Positions 10,001 to 17,908 of a DNA stretch of 20,217 nucleotides are shown one piece after another. Position 1 is the first letter of the stretch; every line of letters begins with the position of its first letter. Under the pieces are notes generated by a model. The model saw only the letters and a list, made by a program, of their open reading frames with translations. It made no database searches and had not been told where the DNA came from. The translations under genes and the position numbers were made by a program. The DNA comes from JANSWY01 sp038525605 (GTDB taxonomy: Bacteria; Bacteroidota; Bacteroidia; Cytophagales; Cyclobacteriaceae): NCBI GenBank assembly GCA_038525605.1, contig JBCBHL010000102.1, positions 1 through 20,217 on the forward strand, read 5' to 3'.

Positions 10001-13000
10001 GATCTGAACTTTATAGATATTTCCTCTTTTACAGTTACTGGTAAGGTAACTTATGAAAACAGTGAGGTTCCGGTAGAAGGTGTAGCCATATACATTGATG
10101 GTTTACAGGCTGTTGATGCCAATAACCAGGCAGTTAGAACAGATATTAACGGTAATTATGAAATAGACGTACCTATCGGAAATCACTATCTTTCTGCTTA
10201 CAAAGAAAAGCATACCTTTTCCGAAGGTGTATTCCCTCCACTCAATGACTTTGGAGACATTGAAACGCATGAGTTCACAGAAGACCTGACCGTTAATTTT
10301 ACGGATGATACGAAGATCAAGGTAGCAGGTAGAATCGTTGGTGGTAATATTCAGGCTGCTTTACCACTTGGTTTTGATAAATCATTGAATAATGTGGGTG
10401 TATCAAGAATTGAAATGCAATTGCTGTCTGGATATGACCTGGATGTAACAGATGGCGATATACATGACATTTTAATTGTCACTACTGATCCATATTCAGG
10501 TGAGTATGAGATTGAAGTGATTCCTGAAAAATGGATCATCAATGAGGCTGGTAACGAAACTTATTTCATTGATCCTGCCGATATATCTTTAATGGACTTT
10601 TCTTCAAGTCTTGATACTTTAACAACTACGGATACTACTTACAATTTTGATGATAGTTATGATGTAGCGGAATATCATTACAACCATGACATGAGTTTCA
10701 TTATTCAGTCAGATCCTATCATTGAGGTATTGGATGGCAACAATGAATTATTTCATGGAGAAGATTCTATCACTTTTACGGATCAGGAAACTGAAGCAGA
10801 AGTGACACTTCAATTGGGCGATGAAAACCCATTTGCTTTTGATGTCTTTAAAATGGGTGCAGACTATGATGTCAATATTTATGTATATGAAGTTTATGAA
10901 AATCCTAACCATCCGGATTATGTAAGTGAAGGAGGATTAGTAGATAAGGTACCTGTGAAAGATGCAGAGATCATCATCAATGATAACCTGATGATTAACC
11001 CTGAGCCCACCGAAGGTACTACCAATGCAGAGGGACTACTCCAATATGAGTTCAGAGCAGGTACACCAAGCCTGGCACAGGATGGTGAAAATACTTACAC
11101 GAAGACTTTTGAAGTGGAAGCAACTGTCAATGGGCTGGGCATCACCTGGAACCAGGGAGATGTCTACAGAGCCTATGTGTTAGGAGCTTTACCACTGGAA
11201 GGAACAGATTTCATTACTTATGGACCGGATCAGGTAGACATTGTATTGAGAGACCCTCCGGGTACTAATAGTTATGCCTGGATTGAAGAAGGATCAGCAT
11301 TTAGTGCTGCCGAAACCTGGCAATTCAATAAGGCGAGCTCTCAGGGATTGGATGTGGATATGTATTCTGGTGTCCTTGTACAGGCTGGTGGTGGTCTTGC
11401 GGGACCAGTTGTGAAAAACGAAACAGTTTCCCATTCGGAAATAGGATTGGAAGTTGACAGATACATAGATTACGATGGTACATTTGGACGTAGAGTCACT
11501 TTCAAAGAGCGAATTGAAACAAGCTCTGACCCGGAAGATGTAGGATCTATGGCAGATTTATATATCGGACGATCATTCAATGCCTTTATGCAGGAAACCA
11601 AGAACCTGAAAATTATGCCGAAGGACTATGTAATTGAAAATGGACTTAATTACTATGGTGATGGCGATTACGTTCTGGGTGAAATCAGTGGTTTCACAAT
11701 GGACGAAGGTGATACCGAAACATATTTCGTTTATTCGCAGAGACATATTCTCACAGAATTGATCCCAACACTGATCATGTTAAGAGGTAATCTGATGACT
11801 TCTGCTAAATATGAATCATTGCTGGATGTAACGCATCCATGCTACGGAATGAGTAACGACTCTCAATGTCTCACAGAGCACTTCACACAAGCTGAGATTG
11901 ACTTTGAAGATCGTTCTTACAGATACGTAGGGCCTGATGACGAAATGGATTCGGTCGATTTTGTAAACGACAACATCACCAGTTGGTTAAATGCCATTGC
12001 ACTTAATGAAGCTGAAAAGGCGGAAGCAATCACACAGAACAACCTGTCTATCGACGGTTCTACCGGAGCCTATACCTCTACCTTAACTGAAGAGTATTCC
12101 GGAGAGTACAACTGGAACTCATCAAGAGAAATGAATTTCAAATGGAATGGCGCTTTCTCCAATCAGACTAATAATGCAGGTATTGGTTTGAATACAACGA
12201 TGAACATAGACCTGAACTTTGGAAACGGGGAGGAGCATACTCAGGAAAGATCGCTGGAGTTTGGTTATGTAATCGACGAGCGCGATGAAGGAGACTACTA
12301 TAGTATCGACATCAAGAAGCAGCAGGGTATCGGTATATTCGATGCTAGTGATTTCGTGGACAACATTCCTTCCAAAGATGAATTTATTGTAGATCAGCTG
12401 ACCAGTACAGGGATTGCGGCAGGTATTTCTGCTGGTGTCTTGTATGTCAACTCAGCGGTCATCGGTAACGGAATTGGAAACTTGCTGGGCAAATCTGCTA
12501 ATGCCAATGTTTGGGTAGCGAGTCTGCAGTTTGGAACAAACCTATCACTTTGGACTTACGAGATGGTAGATGTTGCGATTAATGCTACAGAAACCATTGA
12601 TGCCGCAAATGGCGCCAGGAAGACCGGAATCAGTGGCTTTTCGATTGGTAGTCCTATTTTCTCTATCAGAGGAGGGCAAACTAAATGCCCTTACGAGCCT
12701 GCGGAATTTACCAATTTCTACATCAATGATAGTGGAGATTTGTCGCAACTACACACGGCAACATTGGCGAGAGAAGCACCAACCATTGCTTCGGCTCCAA
12801 CCATTCAGTCAAACATCCCCGATTCAGAAGTGGCTACTTTTACAATCAGTCTGGGTAATGAGAGTGAAGCGGGAAGTGACAACTGGTACGAATTGTCGAT
12901 CGATGAGTCCACTAACCCTGACGGAGCAATCATATTAATCGATGGTGTGTCAGCAGAAAGGGAGTTTTTAGTACCAGCTAATCAAATTGTTACCAAAACG

Positions 13001-16000
13001 CTTACAGTAGCGCCAGGCAGCAACGGTACGCTGGATTATGAAAACTTAGGAATTGTCCTGCATTCATCTTGTCAGAATGATCCTACATCAACAGTTGCAG
13101 TAATTGCAGATACTGTTTACATCACAGCGAAATTCCTGCCTACTTGTACAAATGTGGAAATCGCCAATATGAATGACAACTGGATCATCAACTATGCTGA
13201 TGGTGATGATGTACCTGTTACCCTTGGTGGATACGATATCAATGCCACTACGCTGGAAAGTGTGAGCTTCCAGTACAAAACGTTGAGCGGTAACCCAATC
13301 ACGGTGATGACTTATTTCAAAGATGTTACCAGTGATGCCTATATCAATTACGATGGCGCAAAAGACGTGCTTTCGGGTGGCGATGTTAGCTTTAGCTGGG
13401 ATATCAGTAGTTTAACAGACGGTGATTATCAACTGATCGGTAAGACTACCTGTATTGATGGCTCTGTGACTGAATCGGAAATTCTTACCGGAGTTATTGA
13501 CAGAGTAACACCTGTGGTATTTGGTACTGAGGAACCAACGGATGGCATATATGATGCCGGAGATGACATCAAAGTCAAATTCAATGAAGAGCTGGCCAGT
13601 GGTTTGGTAAGAGATAATAACATTACACTGATGTCAATCCTCAACGGAGCTGATGTATCGCATGCTACGGCAGTCGAGTTTGACGGAGTGGAAGATGAAG
13701 TGGCCATTGATTTCGTTTCTATGAACAGCAAGTCCTTTACGATAGAGTTCTGGATGCAAAATGAATTTGAGTTGGCAGAATCGCAGGAAACGATTATTAG
13801 TCACGGCACTGGAAACAGCCTGGTAGAGATTGCCAGATTTGGCACCAACATCAACTTTACCTTAGGACAGACAGCATTCCTTGTTGATCCTTCTCCTGCC
13901 TTTACATCGGTCAATCCGTGGGATAGCTGGCATCACTGGGCTTTCATATACAACCAGGAAAGTCAGTCAATGACAGTTTATGCAGATGATCAGGTATTGG
14001 GAAGTCTGACGAACGTTGCATTCGACCCAGCCTTCAGTGGTACTCTGAAACTGGCAGCAAACAGCAATTATCAGGGTAGAATACATGAATTAAGAATCTG
14101 GGAAGATGTGAGATCATTTGGAGAAGTAATTGCCAATATGTCTGTAACGCTTTCCGGTAATGAGCCTGGCTTATATGGATACTGGCCAATGGATGAAGGA
14201 ACAGGTAACCTCGCTGTTGACAGAACTTCCGGTAGAAATGCCACTATCAACGCAGATTGGTCTTTGGAACCAGGAGGATATAGCTGGGAATTTGATGGAA
14301 GTAATCACCTGGCGTTTGACGGACGAAATATCGTCATTGATGATGAGACTGATATGACGATGGAATTCTGGTTCAAGATGCAGGCAACAGGAGATACTGT
14401 GACTCTTTTCTCTAATGGGAAAGGCGATGCAACCGACGTATATGGTGATTCTGAATCGATCATGGCAGTGATTGCCGATGAGAATGGTATCATCAATATC
14501 TTAAGCAACGGATATACATTCCAGGGAACTAATGACTCTTATGCGGATAACAACTGGCACCACTTTGCTTTGGTTGTGGACAGACGTACCAATGCAAAAG
14601 TCTACATCGATGGAGCACTGGAAAATCAGGAACTTGCTTCTAACATCTCCGGCTTGTCAGGTGCTGAAATGTTCCTGGGTGCACGAGGTACAGCGTTGGA
14701 TCCTGTCAATAATTCTTTTGACAAATATCTCAACGGTCATATCGATGAATTTAGGGTGTGGAATACAGCAAGATCTGCTACTTTGATCGAATCTTACAAA
14801 CATTCGAAAGTAGCGGGAGATGAGCCAGGACTCGTCACTTACATCGCATTTGAAACCTATGAGGATGTGCAAGGTGCTTATATCATGCAATCAAGTCTTG
14901 CAGATCTGGCAACAGATGAAGATTTGACTGACGTGAATGATGCTGTATCAAGTGATGGACTTGAGTACTACAGTGATCAAAAGCCTGCTGTTAAGGACAT
15001 CAGAGGATTGCAAAGTATTCCTTTCGATTATGTCGTAAATGACGATGAAATCATCATCATTCCAAACGTCGACCTGAACAGGATTGAAGGACAGATCCTG
15101 GAAATTAGTGTGAAAAATGTTCTGGACCTCAATGGAAACCGACAGCTGTCACCAGTTACCTGGACTGCTTTCGTGCAACAAAATCAGGTGAAATGGGTAG
15201 AAGATCAGTTGACGATCGAAAAACATGTCAGTGATGCCATGTCTTTTACAGCATCCTTTACCAATGAAAGCGGTACTGCTTATGACTTTGAGCTGGAAAA
15301 TGTGCCGGTATGGTTAAAGGCAGATATGGCCAGCGGTGTGGTGAATCCTCAGGAGACTATCACAATCAGTTTTGAAGTAAACAAAGCAGTAAATATTGGA
15401 TCCTATGAAAATGGTATTAACCTGACTACTGAATCAGGGTTTAATGAAAAACTGACTGTATCACTGAGAGTATATGGAGATGAACCGGATTGGTCACTCA
15501 ATACGAATGATTACCAGTATTCAATGGCTGTTTTTGGTAGATTGATCATAGAAGATGAAATATCCACTGATCCTTATGATAGGGTAGCAGCATTTGTTGG
15601 TGATGAGTTGAGAGGTGTAGCAAATCTCGAGTATGTAACTGAGATAGACGCTTATGAAGCTTTCCTGACTATTTACAGTAATGAGACCAGTGGTGAGACC
15701 ATCACGCTGAAAGCTTATGACGCCAGTACAGGACGGATTCACGAAAATGTAACACCGGCACTTGCATTCATGACCAATGATGTGCAGGGAAGTATTCTCA
15801 ATCCACTTGATTTGGTTGCCTCTGATGAAATCAGTATGGAGTATCATTTTGAAGAGGGATGGAACTGGATTTCATTCAACCTCAATGATCCTGACATGGC
15901 AGTGGTCAACGACTTGTTCGCAGGCATAGGATCAGATGGTGATATCGTGAAAAACCAGTCGCAGTTTGATATTTATGATGGGGCTTCTGGTTGGTTTGGA

Positions 16001-17014
16001 ACCATTACACTCAATCCTTCCAATCCTACGGAAGGTGGCTTTAAACATGGCGATATGTACAAACTCTATTTAACAGAAGCAGCGTCTATTACAATGGTTG
16101 GTTCTCCTGTAACAGTAGTAGGCAATACAATCGATCTGAAGTCAGGATGGAACCATGTGGGCTTCTTACCTCAATTTAGTATGACCCTTGAGGATGCTTT
16201 AGTGAGTATGAATCCTCAGGATGGTGATTTAATCAAAACAGAAGATTTCTTTGCCATGTATTCTTCAAGCGTTGGATGGGTGGGATCTCTTTCTGAAATG
16301 GAACCAGGTAAGGGATATATGATGTATTCAGGAGCGGACGCTACCCTCGAGTTCCCAATTAAAGGTTCTTTGGCATCAAGACCTGCCAGAAATGAGCAAG
16401 AGAAAGACTTGTCAAATTACCCTGATTTAACGGCAGGGAAGGATGGACATAATATGTCTGTCATCGCAACACCTGCTGACTGGTCAACGCTTGCATTGAG
16501 TGAGGAAGTGCTTGTTGTCGCATTTGCCGGAGATCAGGTAAGGGGGATCGCTGAAAGGACGACTGTTGGTAATCAGGAGATCTATTTCCTATCAGTATCA
16601 GCGAATGTAGAAGAAGAGATTTCTTTCAAAGTATTGGATCTGGAATCAGGAACTTACCATCCTTTGGTGGAGACATTCAGCTACAAAGCAGATGATGTAA
16701 AAGGAACATTAAGTGCGCCATTCACTTTATCAGTAGAGGCGGAATTGAGCGAATTGATACCTTTAAGGGTTAGTCCGAATCCGTTCAATGAAACATTGAT
16801 GATCAATATGTCAGTGAAGAATTCCGGAAATGTTGATGTCAGATTGATAGACCTGAACGGTAAAGAAATCATGCACAAGCAACAATTTACAGAAGATCGT
16901 GGAAATGTGGTCATCCAATTGACCGATGAAGTAAGCGGTCTGAAGTCTGGTCTGTATTTGTTGTTGATCGAGGCGGACGGAACGATAAAACGTGCGAAAG
17001 TGAAGAAGGATTAA
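7004..17014 (+). CDS. Giant secreted LamG/FN3/Ig-like multidomain protein with T9SS C-terminal domain
   Basis: 3336 residues, one uninterrupted frame, tandem stops TAA TAG. Signal peptide 1 to about 32 (AAQAQ). Domains by eye: LamG-like 1 (about 42-250, ending EIRVWKTQLSSSEI), FN3-like units (about 288-686), LamG-like 2 (716-930, WHHAAAVF, DEFRIWSVARS), carboxypeptidase-regulatory-like (1009-1080, VTGKVTYE...DINGNYEIDVP), beta-rich region to about 1400, a long central module (about 1410-2046) containing GDYYSIDI and GGQTKCPYEP (Cys1895), an SbsA-like Ig half (about 2173-2215), LamG-like 3 and 4 (2219-2417, 2426-2626), the apparent second Ig half (about 2664-2730), a BACON/Ig-like part (2732-2823), two AFVGDE-type units (near 2861 and 3172) flanking two GWNW-type repeats (2947-3120), and a type A T9SS tail (about 3250-3336; SPNPFNETLMINM, final KRAKVKKD). 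By family knowledge it is exported by Sec, crosses the outer membrane through T9SS and is anchored or released. LamG domains suggest glycan or protein binding. No catalytic domain is recognised. Confidence 0.93.
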   Translation: MKKSLLTKFINRSIYTALIMLLFLFAYTAAQAQDRDGSIDLTGSEGRYIYLNDDGSNSTLGIEGGPFTIEGWIYLIDNNNDNFNFFRLRSGDSRMSLRYNSDADKDGDAWRIDVKGTGYGETHWDLPYNKNGSNTGPDFMNNWRHIAFVSNGGSSVKLYIDGVQKFGYNLTSSGTSITDLWPSDNNKDGNSLMGYESVTGNNPGKMYMSEIRVWKTQLSSSEIAEYYDEEVNTSHPEWNNLIRYYQGHISSGSGSSRTFTDETGNYNAGVSNSDVTVNTSFTPNIKPGDFDNNTISTNFSANTCNTDDGIDVSWTDFQSTSAYRNGTIPNYEIRRVRDNKLIYTGGASSEEDTDVGRGDSESYQLKTYWYINDVIQYSDAVIYTGNGTMTEEFPAPSGFTATDNNCNAEIDLSWDAVSPSPPNWTIQRANNSGFTNGVTTLTTTPLDGTITSYTDTSPNVEQTYYYRIVASGNDDNGCSIIATNSVVISGEAYKPPTAPDDLTVVVDNANDEFDITWTNPSDGLADGFILRREKEDGSDVVEYVFNDTGTTSYSDASIDICQTYRYTIASTNECSPDGVFSGNTQSALLGQDLTNVIASLSASKGYYGNAVRLEWEINGGLSQVDRFMIERTIAGEDNYQFIGSVVDNLIFDDETAIAGTFYNYAVYGQSTCNDETSSSNIKTDLGFRQPFGIANGHIEYSGGNAVADVSVNFERQDGLSIGKSLKFDGDGDYIAIDGFSYEGTDYTEMTVETWFKTTTTAHDVLASADASEYWRFYISGGNVGIVVQGGSNITSVEDYNDGEWHHAAAVFEGDSLKLYIDGALNNATATGSPTFGTGSTRFLYLGLGSEASSFNAGKGPYDYFEGNLDEFRIWSVARSAEEIARNYNRLISNEQTGLEVYYRMDEGTGDQVFDASKDGEIFNKHDGTFGGGVSFSDDIPSADKLGIKGITDEFGDYTADYIPYNGSGDVFRVTPAFGQHQFEPATKSIYLGDGAAVQNDLNFIDISSFTVTGKVTYENSEVPVEGVAIYIDGLQAVDANNQAVRTDINGNYEIDVPIGNHYLSAYKEKHTFSEGVFPPLNDFGDIETHEFTEDLTVNFTDDTKIKVAGRIVGGNIQAALPLGFDKSLNNVGVSRIEMQLLSGYDLDVTDGDIHDILIVTTDPYSGEYEIEVIPEKWIINEAGNETYFIDPADISLMDFSSSLDTLTTTDTTYNFDDSYDVAEYHYNHDMSFIIQSDPIIEVLDGNNELFHGEDSITFTDQETEAEVTLQLGDENPFAFDVFKMGADYDVNIYVYEVYENPNHPDYVSEGGLVDKVPVKDAEIIINDNLMINPEPTEGTTNAEGLLQYEFRAGTPSLAQDGENTYTKTFEVEATVNGLGITWNQGDVYRAYVLGALPLEGTDFITYGPDQVDIVLRDPPGTNSYAWIEEGSAFSAAETWQFNKASSQGLDVDMYSGVLVQAGGGLAGPVVKNETVSHSEIGLEVDRYIDYDGTFGRRVTFKERIETSSDPEDVGSMADLYIGRSFNAFMQETKNLKIMPKDYVIENGLNYYGDGDYVLGEISGFTMDEGDTETYFVYSQRHILTELIPTLIMLRGNLMTSAKYESLLDVTHPCYGMSNDSQCLTEHFTQAEIDFEDRSYRYVGPDDEMDSVDFVNDNITSWLNAIALNEAEKAEAITQNNLSIDGSTGAYTSTLTEEYSGEYNWNSSREMNFKWNGAFSNQTNNAGIGLNTTMNIDLNFGNGEEHTQERSLEFGYVIDERDEGDYYSIDIKKQQGIGIFDASDFVDNIPSKDEFIVDQLTSTGIAAGISAGVLYVNSAVIGNGIGNLLGKSANANVWVASLQFGTNLSLWTYEMVDVAINATETIDAANGARKTGISGFSIGSPIFSIRGGQTKCPYEPAEFTNFYINDSGDLSQLHTATLAREAPTIASAPTIQSNIPDSEVATFTISLGNESEAGSDNWYELSIDESTNPDGAIILIDGVSAEREFLVPANQIVTKTLTVAPGSNGTLDYENLGIVLHSSCQNDPTSTVAVIADTVYITAKFLPTCTNVEIANMNDNWIINYADGDDVPVTLGGYDINATTLESVSFQYKTLSGNPITVMTYFKDVTSDAYINYDGAKDVLSGGDVSFSWDISSLTDGDYQLIGKTTCIDGSVTESEILTGVIDRVTPVVFGTEEPTDGIYDAGDDIKVKFNEELASGLVRDNNITLMSILNGADVSHATAVEFDGVEDEVAIDFVSMNSKSFTIEFWMQNEFELAESQETIISHGTGNSLVEIARFGTNINFTLGQTAFLVDPSPAFTSVNPWDSWHHWAFIYNQESQSMTVYADDQVLGSLTNVAFDPAFSGTLKLAANSNYQGRIHELRIWEDVRSFGEVIANMSVTLSGNEPGLYGYWPMDEGTGNLAVDRTSGRNATINADWSLEPGGYSWEFDGSNHLAFDGRNIVIDDETDMTMEFWFKMQATGDTVTLFSNGKGDATDVYGDSESIMAVIADENGIINILSNGYTFQGTNDSYADNNWHHFALVVDRRTNAKVYIDGALENQELASNISGLSGAEMFLGARGTALDPVNNSFDKYLNGHIDEFRVWNTARSATLIESYKHSKVAGDEPGLVTYIAFETYEDVQGAYIMQSSLADLATDEDLTDVNDAVSSDGLEYYSDQKPAVKDIRGLQSIPFDYVVNDDEIIIIPNVDLNRIEGQILEISVKNVLDLNGNRQLSPVTWTAFVQQNQVKWVEDQLTIEKHVSDAMSFTASFTNESGTAYDFELENVPVWLKADMASGVVNPQETITISFEVNKAVNIGSYENGINLTTESGFNEKLTVSLRVYGDEPDWSLNTNDYQYSMAVFGRLIIEDEISTDPYDRVAAFVGDELRGVANLEYVTEIDAYEAFLTIYSNETSGETITLKAYDASTGRIHENVTPALAFMTNDVQGSILNPLDLVASDEISMEYHFEEGWNWISFNLNDPDMAVVNDLFAGIGSDGDIVKNQSQFDIYDGASGWFGTITLNPSNPTEGGFKHGDMYKLYLTEAASITMVGSPVTVVGNTIDLKSGWNHVGFLPQFSMTLEDALVSMNPQDGDLIKTEDFFAMYSSSVGWVGSLSEMEPGKGYMMYSGADATLEFPIKGSLASRPARNEQEKDLSNYPDLTAGKDGHNMSVIATPADWSTLALSEEVLVVAFAGDQVRGIAERTTVGNQEIYFLSVSANVEEEISFKVLDLESGTYHPLVETFSYKADDVKGTLSAPFTLSVEAELSELIPLRVSPNPFNETLMINMSVKNSGNVDVRLIDLNGKEIMHKQQFTEDRGNVVIQLTDEVSGLKSGLYLLLIEADGTIKRAKVKKD

Positions 17015-17024
17015 TAGGATCTTT

Positions 17025-17054
17025 TACCTCAGAGTCTCCCCGGACTCTGAGGTA
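17025..17054. repeat. Hairpin copy 1 of CAGAGT/ACTCTG family, just after giant gene
   Basis: Perfect 12-bp stem, TACCTCAGAGTC (17025-17036) with GACTCTGAGGTA (17043-17054), and a 6-nt loop TCCCCG. It begins 10 nt after the giant gene's stop codon. There is no T-tract, so it is not a standard intrinsic terminator. It may protect the mRNA 3' end or be a REP-like repeat. Related hairpins occur at 17192, 19963 and 20172. Confidence 0.85.
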
Positions 17055-17100
17055 CAGAAGTACTTTAACAGTTAGGAGAATTTTCGGATTTTCCAGCGAA

Positions 17101-17140
17101 GGCAGTGTAACCAAGGCCCGTAGGTTACCTGCCTTTTTTT
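17101..17140 (+). terminator. Rho-independent terminator of the giant-gene transcript
   Basis: Stem GGCAGTGTAACC (17101-17112) pairs with GGTTACCTGCC (17123-17133) with a one-base bulge, loop of 10 nt, followed by seven T (17134-17140). This is the classical form and lies 87 nt after the giant gene's stop. Confidence 0.87.
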
Positions 17141-17191
17141 ATGGCTGTCAAAGGACGTGAACTGCGGGGAAACGAAGCAATCTTCTTCAAC

Positions 17192-17213
17192 TCAGAGTAT
17201 TCCCGGACTCTGA
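17192..17213. repeat. Hairpin copy 2 of CAGAGT/ACTCTG family
   Basis: TCAGAGT (17192-17198) pairs with ACTCTGA (17207-17213) across the 8-nt loop ATTCCCGG. The TCCCCGGACTCTGA / TCCCGGACTCTGA right halves are shared with copy 1, so the two are related by sequence and not only by structure. It lies in the intergenic region upstream of the 195-codon gene. Confidence 0.7.
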
Positions 17214-17243
17214 AGCATTAGGACTTTGAAGTATTAATTAACA

Positions 17244-17275
17244 TTTGCTTAGCAGTTTTTTACAAAATAGTTTCG
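17244..17275 (+). promoter_or_regulatory. Candidate Bacteroidota-type promoter of the 195-codon gene
   Basis: TTTG at 17244-17247, a 20-nt spacer and TAGTTTCG at 17268-17275 (seven of eight against TAnnTTTG) fit the Bacteroidota -33/-7 pattern. A start site near 17282 would leave a leader of about 40 nt before the ATG at 17321. Confidence 0.4.
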
Positions 17276-17320
17276 AATTCCTCATCAGTAATTTGTAATC
17301 TTGGATTAAAAACTACTCAA

Positions 17321-17908
17321 ATGAAAAAGCTGATACTGATCACTTTATTAATGCTTACCTCTATCGCTGTGGTCGCACAAGATGTGCAATCGATCGATAT
17401 TCTTGACGCTGATACAGCAGCCTGGAGAAAAGAGGTTTTTACCTTCCCGTTGGGATTTGCACCGGAGATCAACTATCGGGGTGTTGAAGAAGCACGGTTT
17501 CCACAAGGGTGGATTAAAACGGAAAGCGACAACTTCTGGTCTTATGTGTTTGCGTGGAAAATAGACTATCAGAAAGATTTGCCTGTGGAGGAACTTGAAA
17601 AGAATATTGGACTATACTACGATGGTCTGATGCGAATAGCTGATAAAAAGAAAACAGATCCGGAGATTCAGGAGGCTGTAGTGTTGTTTGTTCAAACCTC
17701 AGAGACAGAATACATCGGCAAAATCAGGACGTTTGATGCTTTTGCTACTAAAAAACCACTAACCCTGAATGCGAAAGTGATCAAATATGATTGCCCCGAT
17801 CAAAGGGAAACTATCATTGTTTTCAGGCTATCTCCTAAACCTTTTACCAATGAGGTCTGGTCTTATTTAAATGAGGTAAAGATCAGTTCAGAAGTGTGTC
17901 AGGATTAA
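17321..17908 (+). CDS. Secreted protein of unknown function
   Basis: 195 residues. The N-terminus MKKLILITLLMLTSIAVVAQ is a clear signal peptide with cleavage near AVVAQ/D and no lipobox Cys, so a soluble periplasmic or exported protein is expected. The mature part is a mixed alpha/beta sequence with aromatic-rich patches (FPLGFAPEINYRGVEEARFP, FWSYVFAWKIDY) and a two-Cys C-terminal region (YDCPDQRE, SEVCQD). I do not recognise the family, and no catalytic motif is evident. It has its own candidate promoter and is separated from the giant gene by a terminator. Odd: its stop codon TAA (17906-17908) falls in the first unit of a 21-bp tandem array, at the place where most other units have GAA. 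The repeat continues in the same frame beyond the stop. The protein may be full length as it stands, or may once have carried a heptad-repeat tail. Confidence 0.85.
   Translation: MKKLILITLLMLTSIAVVAQDVQSIDILDADTAAWRKEVFTFPLGFAPEINYRGVEEARFPQGWIKTESDNFWSYVFAWKIDYQKDLPVEELEKNIGLYYDGLMRIADKKKTDPEIQEAVVLFVQTSETEYIGKIRTFDAFATKKPLTLNAKVIKYDCPDQRETIIVFRLSPKPFTNEVWSYLNEVKISSEVCQD

Noticed and set aside
12570..12938. 122-codon plus-strand ORF inside the giant gene
   Set aside because: It is an out-of-frame shadow. The giant gene frame is continuous and has clear domain sequence through this region.
17025..17054. Hairpin after the giant gene as an intrinsic terminator
   Set aside because: The stem is strong but no T-tract follows. 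A better terminator lies at 17101-17140.
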